Positions 7,572 to 16,188 of a stretch of 64,000 nt of DNA are shown in pieces. Source of the stretch: Acinetobacter sp. C26M. Its GTDB lineage: Bacteria; Pseudomonadota; Gammaproteobacteria; Pseudomonadales; Moraxellaceae. The stretch is taken from NCBI RefSeq assembly GCF_023702675.1, contig NZ_CP098478.1, positions 1,922,001-1,986,000 of the forward strand, read 5' to 3'. A program made the translations under genes and the position numbers. The notes beneath the pieces were generated by a model. That model was given only the letters and a program-made list of their open reading frames with translations, did no database searches and was not told where the DNA came from. Every line of letters starts with the position of its first letter. The stretch's first letter is position 1.

Positions 7572-8351
7572 ATGTTGTGGCAATTGTTTTTACTTGATGC
7601 TGTGCTCATGACAAGTTGTTGGTTGTGGGCAAGCCATAATCTTCGTGCAGGGATTGTAGATGTTGCATGGAGCTTTTGTATTGCGCTCAATATTTTGATT
7701 ATTGCATGGTTAATGGATGATGCATTGATTCATGTCAGGTTGTTTATTGGGATATTCAGTTCAATCTGGTTTTTACGTTTAAGTTGGCATTTATTGCGCC
7801 GTTATCTCGCAGAATCAGAAGAAGACCGACGATATGCCAATATGCGTAGCGCAATGGGAAAATATCAACATATTGGTTTTTACATTTTTTTTATGTTTCA
7901 AGCAGGTTTGGCAATCTTATTTACCATCCCGATGTGGACTTTGCTTCATGTGCCGAGTCCTGCTTGGAGTCCCCAGACTTATGTTTTTTTGATTATTGCT
8001 GGAATGGTGATGCTGATTGCATTTCTAGGTGAGGTGGTTGCAGATCAACAGCTGTTTCGCTTCAAGCAACAAAAACAGAATGCTGGCAAAACCATGGATC
8101 AAGGTTTATGGCGTTATTCACGCCATCCTAACTATTTTTTTGAATGGATACATTGGTTTGCATATCCAATAATCGGACTTGCAGCAGGGTTATACAGCCT
8201 ATGGATATATCCCGTCATGATGTGGTTATTTTTGTATTACATCACGGGTATTCCGTTTAGTGAACAACAAGCATTAAAGAATCGGGGTCAAAATTATCTC
8301 GATTACCAAAAACGAACTTCTATGTTTATTCCGTGGAAACCAAAAGAGTAG
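7572..8351 (+). CDS. DUF1295 / steroid-5-alpha-reductase-like membrane protein
   Basis: A 259-residue polytopic membrane protein with about six hydrophobic helices. The C-terminal signature is LWRYSRHPNYFFEWIHWFAYP, then SEQQALKNRGQNYLDYQKRTSMFIPW, as in DUF1295 proteins related to steroid reductases and ICMT. Related enzymes use NADPH to reduce enone or alkene substrates, so reduction of a modified acyl chain is a reasonable guess. The start follows AAGGGGAC. Confidence 0.85.
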   Translation: MLWQLFLLDAVLMTSCWLWASHNLRAGIVDVAWSFCIALNILIIAWLMDDALIHVRLFIGIFSSIWFLRLSWHLLRRYLAESEEDRRYANMRSAMGKYQHIGFYIFFMFQAGLAILFTIPMWTLLHVPSPAWSPQTYVFLIIAGMVMLIAFLGEVVADQQLFRFKQQKQNAGKTMDQGLWRYSRHPNYFFEWIHWFAYPIIGLAAGLYSLWIYPVMMWLFLYYITGIPFSEQQALKNRGQNYLDYQKRTSMFIPWKPKE

Positions 8352-8359
8352 GTACGCAC

Positions 8360-9409
8360 ATGGACTTTATTATTAATCAATCATTAAAACTTGTTGAAAG
8401 TGGTTTAGTACCTGATCAGGCGATTCGTGCGGCAATTCGTGCACTCAGCAAAAAGCGTTTGATTCAAGAGGGCCGCTATGACCCAGAACAAGGCGCTCAA
8501 CGTTATATGGATGTGCTGAACATGTTGAAGCATAGCCAGATTGCAATTGAAACCGATAAAGCCAATGAGCAACATTATGAATTGCCTACGGCTTTTTTTG
8601 AGGCGGTTTTAGGCAAACGGCTTAAATATAGCGCCTGTTTCTTTCCACATGATCGAACTGGCTTAGATGAAGCTGAAGAGTTTGCATTGCAGATTTATAG
8701 TGATCGTGCCCAATTAAATGATGGCCAACACATCTTGGAGTTAGGTTGTGGCTGGGGATCATTTACATTGTGGATGGCAGAGCGTTATCCAAACGCAAAA
8801 ATCACTGCTGTTTCCAACTCAGCGACCCAACGTCAGCATATTCTGTCCAAAGCTGAAGCAGCTGGTTTCACGAATATTGAAGTCATTACTTGTGATGTCA
8901 ATGTTCTTGAATTAGAGCAAAACGCTTTTGATCGTGTTGTTTCAGTTGAGATGTTTGAACACGTACGGAACTACCAAAAGCTTTTTGAAAAAATTCAAGC
9001 GTGGCTCAAAGTCGATGGATTATTATGGTGTCATATTTTCTGCCATCGCTTCTTACACTATCCTTTTGAAATCAAAAGTGAATATGATTGGATGTCGAGA
9101 TACTTTTTTACAGGTGGATTAATGCCTGCAAGTTCAACGTTTTTACATTTTCAAGAACATTTGGAATTGTCGCAACATTGGCAGTGGTCAGGTACTCATT
9201 ATGAAAAAACGGCAAATGCATGGCTGGAAAACATGGACCGTAATGCTGAACAATTAAAACCAATTTTTGAAAAGGTGTATGGGCAAGATGCTGCTGCATG
9301 GTGGCAACGTTGGCGTATCTTTTTTATGGCCTGTGCTGAGCTGTTTGGATTTGAGCAGGGGCAAGAATGGATCATTGGTCACTTCCTGTTCAAAAAGAAA
9401 GCCGTATAA
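8360..9409 (+). CDS. Second Cfa-like SAM-dependent methyltransferase
   Basis: A 349-residue protein from ATG 8360 (GTAGGT site; an in-frame GTG at 8333 overlaps the DUF1295 gene). The SAM motif is ILELGCGWGSFTLWMAERYP, with ITAVSNSATQRQHI and SVEMFEHVRNY following. It is shorter than the first Cfa and clearly diverged, so the two probably act at different steps or positions. It is the last gene of the lipid operon. Confidence 0.85.
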   Translation: MDFIINQSLKLVESGLVPDQAIRAAIRALSKKRLIQEGRYDPEQGAQRYMDVLNMLKHSQIAIETDKANEQHYELPTAFFEAVLGKRLKYSACFFPHDRTGLDEAEEFALQIYSDRAQLNDGQHILELGCGWGSFTLWMAERYPNAKITAVSNSATQRQHILSKAEAAGFTNIEVITCDVNVLELEQNAFDRVVSVEMFEHVRNYQKLFEKIQAWLKVDGLLWCHIFCHRFLHYPFEIKSEYDWMSRYFFTGGLMPASSTFLHFQEHLELSQHWQWSGTHYEKTANAWLENMDRNAEQLKPIFEKVYGQDAAAWWQRWRIFFMACAELFGFEQGQEWIIGHFLFKKKAV

Positions 9410-9444
9410 TTAAAATGAGCAGCTGTTTTTAGGTAGGCGAGATT

Positions 9445-10773
9445 ATGTTTAAGACCCGTAAAAGCGATGAAAATAACCGTCCACTGAGTCGGATGTTTAA
9501 TCGTTATTATTGGTTGCAAATCGGGCTAATCGCGCTTTCAATTATTATCGGGATTGCGTGCAGTGCCTGGGTGATCAAAGGTTCTTTGCTTAAAACCGCA
9601 CTTGAACAAGAAATGGAACACTATTGGCTACGCGTTGATCGTAATCCCAATGCTGATTTACCTGATACTAAAAATTTATATGGCTACCGTTGGAAAAGCG
9701 AAAAACCACCTTTAGCATTTCAAAATCAATCGCTAAAACAAGGTGTTCACCGAATCTTTGTAGACGGAAAAGATCGTATGACCGTTTATGGTGAAAAAAA
9801 CGGGCAGCATGTGCTGCTGGTTTTTGGTGAAAGCAATGTCAATAAAATCGTTTGGATGTTTGGTTTAGCGCCATTAATGTTCAGCTTGATTGTGCTGTAT
9901 AGCATTTTATGGTGGTCAAATAGGCGTGCTAAACGCTATTTTTCGCCAATTACGCGTTTAGCAAATGCCCTAGAACATATTGATTGGGCACATCAGTATA
10001 AAGAGGCATCACCATTCCAAGGAATCAGTACCAATGGCAATATGGAAGCCGAATATTTAAAACAAGCACTAGAAAAATACCATCAAGTATTGAGTGAGTT
10101 TATTAACCGAGAGCGCGAATTTACAGGCGATGTCAGTCATGAGTTACGTACACCACTAACCATTTTAAAAGGCAATGTGCAGCTGTGTCAGGTCAAATAC
10201 GGCGAAGATAAATCACTGCATCGTATTTCGAATACCATTGACGATATGCAATTACTGGTTGAAACCTTGTTGGCAATTGCACGTAATACAACCAATACAT
10301 TGACTGCAGAGCAAATGAAGTTATCGCAAATCATCGGTGAATTGGTCAGAGATCTAGAACCTGTCAGTATAGGCAAGGGGGTGCAGATTTTTGTCCATAA
10401 TGATGCTGATGAGTCAGCACGATGGATTTATCCTTCAATGACAAAAATGGTGCTGAGCAATATTTTACGTAATGCATTGAATTATTCTCAAGGGTCTAAT
10501 ATCCATATCATTCAACGCAAAAATAGTATTCTCATTGCGGATAATGGTATCGGTATTACAATGCCAAATGATTGTAAAGTTCAAGAGTTAAATAGTTCAC
10601 AGCTCCAACTTACCGCGAAAGGTCACGGTATCGGTTTACAACTGGTCAAGAAATTATGTAGCCAGTTGGGCTGGCGAGTTGAGTTGTTTGATCGACAATA
10701 CTATTTAAACACGCATCCGCATCTGCAATTAGAAAATACAACAGGTTTGATTGTTGTGGTGTATATGAATTAA
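9445..10773 (+). CDS. Membrane sensor histidine kinase
   Basis: A 442-residue two-component sensor. Transmembrane helices lie near residues 21-44 and 134-157 with a periplasmic loop of about 90 residues between them. The phosphoacceptor H232 is in DVSHELRTPLTILKG, the N box is NILRNALNYS, then IADNGIGI and GHGIGLQLVKKL. Its coding end overlaps by 4 bases the end of the opposing response-regulator gene. The signal is unknown; adjacency to the lipid operon, 35 bases upstream on the same strand, hints at envelope sensing. Confidence 0.88.
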   Translation: MFKTRKSDENNRPLSRMFNRYYWLQIGLIALSIIIGIACSAWVIKGSLLKTALEQEMEHYWLRVDRNPNADLPDTKNLYGYRWKSEKPPLAFQNQSLKQGVHRIFVDGKDRMTVYGEKNGQHVLLVFGESNVNKIVWMFGLAPLMFSLIVLYSILWWSNRRAKRYFSPITRLANALEHIDWAHQYKEASPFQGISTNGNMEAEYLKQALEKYHQVLSEFINREREFTGDVSHELRTPLTILKGNVQLCQVKYGEDKSLHRISNTIDDMQLLVETLLAIARNTTNTLTAEQMKLSQIIGELVRDLEPVSIGKGVQIFVHNDADESARWIYPSMTKMVLSNILRNALNYSQGSNIHIIQRKNSILIADNGIGITMPNDCKVQELNSSQLQLTAKGHGIGLQLVKKLCSQLGWRVELFDRQYYLNTHPHLQLENTTGLIVVVYMN

Positions 10774-11465
10774 TGCGCTGTGATATCCAAAGCAACTTTT
10801 AGGCCGACACCAGAAATGGTATGAATCAATTTGTCTTGAAAGGGTTTATCTATCATTTTTCTCAGATTATAGATATGACTACGTAATGCATCGCTTTCGG
10901 GTTCTTCATCACCCCATAGCTCGATAATGATTTCTTGTTTGGTAATCACTTTAGGGGAGTTTCGCATCAAAATTTTTAATAATTTGAATTGAATTCGTGG
11001 CAATTCAATCGATTGACCTGCGCGAGTTATGGTTTGGGTCGCACTGTCTAAAATTAGATCATGGATTTGAATTTTACTGCTTGATACTTCACCAAGAGAA
11101 CGTTTAATCAGTGCACGCACACGCATGACCAGTTCATTAAAATCAAAAGGTTTGACAAGATAGTCATCTGTTCCTGCACTAAAACCTTTTAATTTATCAT
11201 CTAGTGTATCTCTTGCAGTTAACATTAATATGGGAATATCTTTGCCTTGATCGGTTCTGAGCCATTCGCATAAGTCATAACCTGAGCCATCAGGTAAATT
11301 AATATCAAGCAAAAGTAAATGGTAAGGATGCGTTTTTAAAAAGTTGCGGGCGGCATCTAGGTTACGTGCATGATCCACAACAAAGCCATGTTCTTCTAGA
11401 AACTCACAAACCGTGGCGGCAAGTTCATAATGATCTTCCACCATAAGAATAAATTGATTGTTCAT
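10770..11465 (-). CDS. OmpR/PhoB-family response regulator
   Basis: A 231-residue regulator. The receiver domain is residues 1-120 with E10/D11 acidic pocket, phosphoacceptor D54 (LLLDINLPDG) and K105 (YLVKPFDF). The winged-helix effector domain is residues about 130-228 (ESDALRSHIYNLRKMI). It is encoded convergently with the kinase at 9445-10773, an unusual layout since cognate pairs are normally co-directional. Adjacency makes them the likely pair. Confidence 0.88.
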   Translation of the reverse strand: MNNQFILMVEDHYELAATVCEFLEEHGFVVDHARNLDAARNFLKTHPYHLLLLDINLPDGSGYDLCEWLRTDQGKDIPILMLTARDTLDDKLKGFSAGTDDYLVKPFDFNELVMRVRALIKRSLGEVSSSKIQIHDLILDSATQTITRAGQSIELPRIQFKLLKILMRNSPKVITKQEIIIELWGDEEPESDALRSHIYNLRKMIDKPFQDKLIHTISGVGLKVALDITAH

Positions 11466-11480
11466 AATAATTAGATCAAG

Positions 11481-11975
11481 TTATTGATTTAGTAATTGTT
11501 GCTTTAATTTAGCATTAAAAGGTGAGCTTCCAAACCATATTTTGAAATATTGATTCGCTTGCGGATCTGTGATCGAACCTAACAATTTCTGATTAAGAGA
11601 GAGCTTTAATTGTTTGTTCATTTGACTATAGGCTAAAGAGTATAAATCCCCTTTTTTTACAGGTTTGTACAGTTCAGTAATTTGGTTTAATACCGAGTCG
11701 TTAGCAAAATTGCTAATATTTTTTTTAAGATAATAGTTGGCTGCTTTTTTAAATGCCCAGTCTGGAATATTTTGGTCGTAAGAAAAATCTAATTGGATAT
11801 TTTGACTTTCCCAATTCTGGTGGCAATTGTCAGCATAGTAGCTGACAGTGCCAACTGTTTTTGTAGTAACGACTAAAGGTACTGTTTTGCATTTCTGTAT
11901 ATTTGCATGAGCCAGATTAGAATTTAATATAAGAAATAAAAAAACAAATCCCAATTGCATAAAATAATTATTCAT
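11481..11975 (-). CDS. Secreted protein of unknown function
   Basis: A 164-residue protein. The ATG at 11975 is chosen because AGGTGA directly upstream is a good ribosome site; a GTG three codons earlier lies inside that site. A signal peptide (LGFVFLFLILNSNLAHA) is followed by a mature domain of about 140 residues with two Cys (in IQKCKT and DNCHQN), which could form a disulfide. I do not recognise the family. It lies 15 bases upstream of the response regulator on the same strand and may be co-transcribed with it. Confidence 0.7.
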   Translation of the reverse strand: MNNYFMQLGFVFLFLILNSNLAHANIQKCKTVPLVVTTKTVGTVSYYADNCHQNWESQNIQLDFSYDQNIPDWAFKKAANYYLKKNISNFANDSVLNQITELYKPVKKGDLYSLAYSQMNKQLKLSLNQKLLGSITDPQANQYFKIWFGSSPFNAKLKQQLLNQ

Positions 11976-12036
11976 TTTTTTCACCTAGATGCTACTGTTT
12001 AGTCAGTCTGTTTTATTTCTATATACTGAGTCATAT

Positions 12037-12405
12037 TTAATAAGTGTAGAAGTTGAGACCACGCTCAATCCTTTGAATTTCATAGGTTGCATAGCCTAAA
12101 TTGGTTTGATCACGGTCTAAAATTGTATAGAGGAAAAGACTATGGTTGGTTTCTAGGGGAGTAATAATGTGATATTGATGATTAGTACTCATAAGTACGC
12201 TTTCCAGAAAATCATCAGGGTCGATTTCATTCATTAATTGTTTTTGATAGTTAAATAAATTAACGCCTTCAGTCGCGGCGAGATCAACATTAAAAAACTC
12301 GTCACCTATGGTTTCTAAAATGGAACCATCGAAAGCATCGACTAAAGCTAAAACAATTAAACCTTCAATTTTATTTAATTGCTTTAATAATGAAATATTG
12401 TTCAT
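12037..12405 (-). CDS. Small roadblock/MglB-like protein
   Basis: A 122-residue protein from ATG 12405. The longer open frame extends into the preceding lipoprotein gene and is unlikely to be translated. The pattern MNNISLLKQLNKIEGLIVLALVDAFDGSILETIGD resembles the start of roadblock/LC7-fold proteins (gliding or GTPase accessory family). It lies 34 bases downstream of the lipoprotein gene. Family assignment is tentative and the role unknown. Confidence 0.6.
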   Translation of the reverse strand: MNNISLLKQLNKIEGLIVLALVDAFDGSILETIGDEFFNVDLAATEGVNLFNYQKQLMNEIDPDDFLESVLMSTNHQYHIITPLETNHSLFLYTILDRDQTNLGYATYEIQRIERGLNFYTY

Positions 12406-12439
12406 AGTTTGTTCTACACTAATTTGCGTAAATCTTATA

Positions 12440-13006
12440 CTATTTCTTGAAGGGTAGAAGCAAAGAATAGCCTGTTCCGATATACGGAACAGAGCGATAT
12501 AAACCATTTGCTGGATCCCAATAGTCTTGCTGAAATATGATTAGATGTTCAGTATTTACCTTGATTTGGCTAATGCCATAAGAAGACATTGTTTTGGTTC
12601 GGCCAAACATTTTAAAATCATAGTTCATCTGCCAATGAATATAAGCCGAGTCATTTTTATGGGTTGCACTGATTAATTTTACCGATACCTTACTGACATG
12701 TTTATTCATTCCCTCAAAATGCTTTATCAGCTCTTTTTTAGTTGAGAATTGAGAAAGTGTGTCGTTAATGTACAAATGGTCAGCATAGAGTTGGCTTGCA
12801 TTTTTTACAAAATTTACTGTGCCCATGCGATTAAAGGCGGAAACAAAATCCTGACCAATCATTTGAGCTTGTGCATCATTTAAGGGGATTCCGCTGATTT
12901 GTTGATTTGCTTTCTCATAATCTGCGGTATAACTCGATATGCTTCTGCAAGCAACTAAGGAGAGTAAGCTCAACGTTGAAACCGCCAGTATTTTTAAAAT
13001 GTTCAT
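12440..13006 (-). CDS. Lipoprotein, NTF2/SnoaL-like
   Basis: A 188-residue protein from ATG 13006 with a signal sequence and lipobox LSLVAC (Cys near residue 20). The mature part has a helical region, then alternating strands (VSVKLISATHKNDSAYIHWQMNYDF, INTEH-like LIIFQQDYWDP), the layout of an NTF2/SnoaL cone fold. It is likely anchored in the envelope. Function unknown. A TTG start eight codons upstream is possible but would displace the ribosome site. Confidence 0.65.
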   Translation of the reverse strand: MNILKILAVSTLSLLSLVACRSISSYTADYEKANQQISGIPLNDAQAQMIGQDFVSAFNRMGTVNFVKNASQLYADHLYINDTLSQFSTKKELIKHFEGMNKHVSKVSVKLISATHKNDSAYIHWQMNYDFKMFGRTKTMSSYGISQIKVNTEHLIIFQQDYWDPANGLYRSVPYIGTGYSLLLPFKK

Positions 13007-13114
13007 GTTGATGATCTCACTCCTTTTCAAGATATCTTAAAATTTGGAATGTGAATGCGATGTGAAATCACGCATTGATCAGGTATGAATTGTTTTTTTT
13101 ATTTTTCCAACAAT

Positions 13115-13144
13115 AAAAAAGGAAATCATCAGATTTCCTTTTTT
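13115..13144 (-). terminator. Rho-independent terminator after the DUF3817 gene
   Basis: The arms AAAAAAGGAAATC and GATTTCCTTTTTT pair around a 4-base loop, with A and T runs at both ends so it can work in either direction. It lies 20 bases past the stop of the DUF3817 gene. Confidence 0.8.
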
Positions 13145-13163
13145 CAGTATCAGTATAAAAGCC

Positions 13164-13463
13164 TTATAGCTTGGCTTGACGTTGTGCAATGTATTTCTCG
13201 TTCAAGAAGCCACCAAACGGAATAAAGGCAAGCACGAATAATCGAAGTAACTCTACGCCCGACCAAAGCGAAGCAGTACGTACCAAGTTCCAAAGGTAGA
13301 ATAAAAATGCCAGACCATGAATAGGTCCCATGATTTTTGTCGCAATAGGTAAATCAAATGCGTACTTGAGTGGAATCGCTACAAGGAATAAAAGCAATAA
13401 AGTGACGGCTTCGAGTACAGAAGCAAATCGCATCTGTTGCAACTTTTTGGTCATTGCGCTCAT
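13164..13463 (-). CDS. DUF3817 small membrane protein
   Basis: A 99-residue protein with three hydrophobic helices and the DUF3817 features RFASVLEAVTLLLLFLVAIPLKY, IMGPIHGLAFLFYLW and FIPFGGFLNEKYI. The start follows GGAG at eight bases. It is a monocistronic membrane protein of unknown role, ended by the hairpin at 13115-13144. Confidence 0.85.
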   Translation of the reverse strand: MSAMTKKLQQMRFASVLEAVTLLLLFLVAIPLKYAFDLPIATKIMGPIHGLAFLFYLWNLVRTASLWSGVELLRLFVLAFIPFGGFLNEKYIAQRQAKL

Positions 13464-13688
13464 AAAATAGCTCCAGGAGATTGATAAAAGAATAAAAATT
13501 AACGAAGCATATCATCTTTAGGCGCTATCGCATTGATATTGTTGGTAACGATTCTTATTTAATGATGTTGTTAAAAATCGGAAGCACATGACAGTAGAGT
13601 AAAAGAATTCCAAACTATTTCAGGACTTAACTATGTTTTTATTCATTTATCTGGTTATTTCTATTACAAAGCAGAAGTGAATGTAGAG

Positions 13689-13730
13689 TTTATGCAACTT
13701 GTTGCATAAAAACTTTTATCCCGATATGAT
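13689..13730 (+). promoter_or_regulatory. Palindromic operator overlapping a sigma-70 promoter (nitronate monooxygenase gene)
   Basis: A perfect inverted repeat, arm TTTATGCAAC, two central bases, then its complement, spans 13689-13710. It overlaps a -35 TTGCAT (13702-13707). A 17-base spacer leads to -10 TATGAT (13725-13730). TTGCAAC-type palindromes are typical of MarR-family repressors. No marR gene is in this window. Confidence 0.7.
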
Positions 13731-13751
13731 TGTGTGAATTTAAAAAGTGAA

Positions 13752-13800
13752 ATGCTTCTTATTTCTAAAAGTAGCTTTATCTATTTGAAATAAGAAGCAT
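13752..13800 (+). repeat. 14-bp perfect inverted repeat in the 5' leader
   Basis: The arms ATGCTTCTTATTTC (13752-13765) and its exact complement (13787-13800) flank 21 bases and end 6 bases before the ribosome site of the downstream gene. It lies past the predicted transcription start, so it may form an mRNA hairpin affecting translation, or be a second operator. Confidence 0.75.
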
Positions 13801-13816
13801 CAAAAGGATAAAAGTA

Positions 13817-14791
13817 ATGTCAAAAATTCCAGAATTAATGAAAAACCTGAGACTCCCTGTAATTGGTTCACCGTTATTTATTATTAGCACACCCAAGCTG
13901 GTGCTGGCGCAATGTAAAGCAGGTGTGATTGGTTCGATGCCAGCATTGAATGCAAGACCTGCCGAAAAGCTGGAAGAGTGGCTCAAAGAAATTACCGAAG
14001 GAATCGCTGAACATAATGCCTTGCATCCAGATCGACCTGCGGCGCCTTTTGCAATCAACCAGATCGTGCATAAAAGTAATAATCGTCTTGAACATGACAT
14101 GGAACTGATTGTCAAATACCAAGTGCCGATTGTGATTACATCTTTAGGTGCACGAACAGAAATCAATGATGCGACACACAGTTATGGTGGTGTGGTCTTG
14201 CATGATGTCATCAATAATACCTTTGCTAAGAAAGCCATTGAAAAAGGTGCGGATGGTTTGATTGCAGTTGCTGCAGGCGCGGGTGGTCATGCCGGTGTCA
14301 AGAGTCCATTTCCGTTAATTCAGGAAATCCGCGAATGGTTTGATGGACCATTAGCTTTGTCAGGTGCGATTTCAACAGGTGATGCCATTCTTGCTGCACA
14401 AGCGATGGGAGCCGACTTTGGCTATATTGGTTCAGCATTTATTGCTACACATGAAGCCAATGCTGAGGACGCATATAAGCAGGCGATTGTCGATCATAAT
14501 TCAGATGAAATTGTATATTCCAACCTATTTACAGGTGTACATGGCAACTATCTCGCACCAAGTATTCGTGCAGCGGGGCTTGACCCAGCCAATCTACCTG
14601 AAGGTAATCTGAAAGATATGGATTTCAGTACACCAAATGAAGACGGTACACAACATAAAGTCAAACCATGGCGTGATATTTGGGGATGTGGTCAAGGTTT
14701 AAATGCAGTCAAAGCCACCACTTCAGTAGAAGAACTGGTGACTCGACTTGAAAGAGAGTATCTCGCAGCAAGAAAACGTCTCATGCTCTAA
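13817..14791 (+). CDS. Nitronate monooxygenase-family flavoprotein
   Basis: A 324-residue FMN-dependent TIM-barrel protein of the NMO/2-nitropropane dioxygenase family. Signatures include LPVIGSPLFIISTPKLVLAQ at the N-terminus, INQIV, VAAGAGGHAGVKSPFPLIQEI (phosphate/flavin loop) and ALSGAISTGDAILAAQAMGADFGYIGSAFI. NMO enzymes oxidise toxic alkyl nitronates such as propionate-3-nitronate; some relatives act as enoyl reductases. The ATG follows AAAGGATAAA. The upstream region has an unusual palindromic control region. Confidence 0.88.
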   Translation: MSKIPELMKNLRLPVIGSPLFIISTPKLVLAQCKAGVIGSMPALNARPAEKLEEWLKEITEGIAEHNALHPDRPAAPFAINQIVHKSNNRLEHDMELIVKYQVPIVITSLGARTEINDATHSYGGVVLHDVINNTFAKKAIEKGADGLIAVAAGAGGHAGVKSPFPLIQEIREWFDGPLALSGAISTGDAILAAQAMGADFGYIGSAFIATHEANAEDAYKQAIVDHNSDEIVYSNLFTGVHGNYLAPSIRAAGLDPANLPEGNLKDMDFSTPNEDGTQHKVKPWRDIWGCGQGLNAVKATTSVEELVTRLEREYLAARKRLML

Positions 14792-14799
14792 GTTTGAAG

Positions 14800-14826
14800 A
14801 TCAGGCCTTAATTTCTAAGGCCTGAT
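14800..14826 (+). terminator. Terminator of the nitronate monooxygenase gene
   Basis: An 11-bp perfect stem (ATCAGGCCTTA and its complement) with a 5-base loop starts 9 bases after the stop and is followed by ATGTTTTATT. Confidence 0.8.
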
Positions 14827-14908
14827 ATGTTTTATTACGCTGTTTTTTAAATGAGTATTCACTTACTGATATATTTACTCTCAGTAAGAGGAGTTAAAAA
14901 AGAAGATT

Positions 14909-16153
14909 TTAAACCTGCTCAAAAGTAAGCCCTGCATGCTTTGTTAAACGCTGAATAAATCGATCATCAAACATGGTGGCAGGGGTCCAAAAGCCACCTT
15001 GAGGAGTCGATTTTTCGCCATCTTTGGCATGGTCAATGGCAAGACTCAGTGCTGCTTGCCCCAACATCTTGCCTGTAGAGCCATAACCAGGATCACGATC
15101 GCCAGTCACTTTGATTTTTAGGCTTTGTCCTGCATCAGTTTTACCCACAAAACGTAAGTCAAATCGACCTGCTATTTGCTGCTCTGGAGTAGGGCCTTCT
15201 CCTGGCTTTGGTAATAGATAACGCTCCATGACTTGGCTAATTGGTTTACTGACTGCAGCGAGCATAAATGCACCTAGACCAGAGACGACAGCCAATGCTT
15301 TTAAACGTCCTTTTAGCCCTTCGCCAGTCAAAATTGCTTCGTTATAGCGAAAGTTATTGCCATAGGCATTACCCGATAAGGCATTAGAACGCTGTACCAC
15401 TCGCTCATTTACAGCAGCCATGACGAAAGGGGCAATCCACGCATTAAAATCAGGGTCGAATTTGGCGCTTTTGATATAAATCTGTCTTTGGGTATTGCCA
15501 TGATCAGCAGGACAGAGAATGTAGGGATTAAGCAGATCTTTACGCAATGCAGGATCAGCTGCAGCTTCTTGAATCACATTGATCAAACTAGCGACTGTAC
15601 CACCAGATGCACCACCTTTTAAGGTTTTAACCCGCATGGTGACTTGCGTAGCAGGTGCAGAAAACTGTTGCTGTGCTTGCTGTTGCAGATAATAAACTCC
15701 CATATCGGATGGGACTGAATCAAAACCACAGCAATGCACAATACGCGCACCTGATTGCTGTGCTTGCGCTTGATACTGGGTGATCATTTGTTTAATCCAC
15801 TGGGTTTCTCCAGTCAGATCACAATAATCGGTGCCATTTTTTACACAGGCTTGAATTAGCGGTTCGCCATATAGGGCATAAGGACCAACTGTCGAAACCA
15901 CTACACGTGTTTGTGCACAAAGAGCGTCTAGCTCTACTTGATTATTGGCATCGGCAACCAAGATCGGGACAGCTTGTCCAATAGGACCAAGCCCATCTTT
16001 AACTTGTTGTAATTTTTGCTGTGAACGTCCAGCAATTGCCCAACGCAGTTGTTCTTTTTGAGTAGAAAAGTATTCAGCCAGATATTGGGTCAGAATCTGC
16101 CCAACAAAGCTGGTTGCACCGAAGACCACAAGGTCATAATTTAATTTTGTCAT
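14909..16153 (-). CDS. Saccharopine-dehydrogenase-like NAD(P) oxidoreductase
   Basis: A 414-residue protein. The N-terminal Rossmann fold is YDLVVFGATSFVGQILTQYL, then RWAIAGRSQQKL, VVVSTVGPYALYGEPLIQACVKNGTDYCDLTGE and HCCGFDSVPSDMGV. This is the signature of the saccharopine dehydrogenase-like / trans-acting enoyl reductase family (mycobacterial and plant homologues), not lysine biosynthesis. It lies 35 bases after the ADC-like gene and is probably transcribed from the MerR-type promoter at 17160-17190. Substrate unknown. Confidence 0.85.
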   Translation of the reverse strand: MTKLNYDLVVFGATSFVGQILTQYLAEYFSTQKEQLRWAIAGRSQQKLQQVKDGLGPIGQAVPILVADANNQVELDALCAQTRVVVSTVGPYALYGEPLIQACVKNGTDYCDLTGETQWIKQMITQYQAQAQQSGARIVHCCGFDSVPSDMGVYYLQQQAQQQFSAPATQVTMRVKTLKGGASGGTVASLINVIQEAAADPALRKDLLNPYILCPADHGNTQRQIYIKSAKFDPDFNAWIAPFVMAAVNERVVQRSNALSGNAYGNNFRYNEAILTGEGLKGRLKALAVVSGLGAFMLAAVSKPISQVMERYLLPKPGEGPTPEQQIAGRFDLRFVGKTDAGQSLKIKVTGDRDPGYGSTGKMLGQAALSLAIDHAKDGEKSTPQGGFWTPATMFDDRFIQRLTKHAGLTFEQV

Positions 16154-16188
16154 TTCAGTTTTTTCCTTAACTGTTTATAGATTTAATT

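Noticed and set aside
3284..9409. Calling the lipid operon a furan fatty acid pathway
   Set aside because: Some partners resemble the genes of that pathway at family level, but I cannot assign UfaD/UfaM/UfaO from sequence alone.
14862..14888. CTTACTGA/TCAGTAAG hairpin as a terminator
   Set aside because: The stem is short with an 11-base loop and no U tract; the terminator at 14800-14826 is far better.
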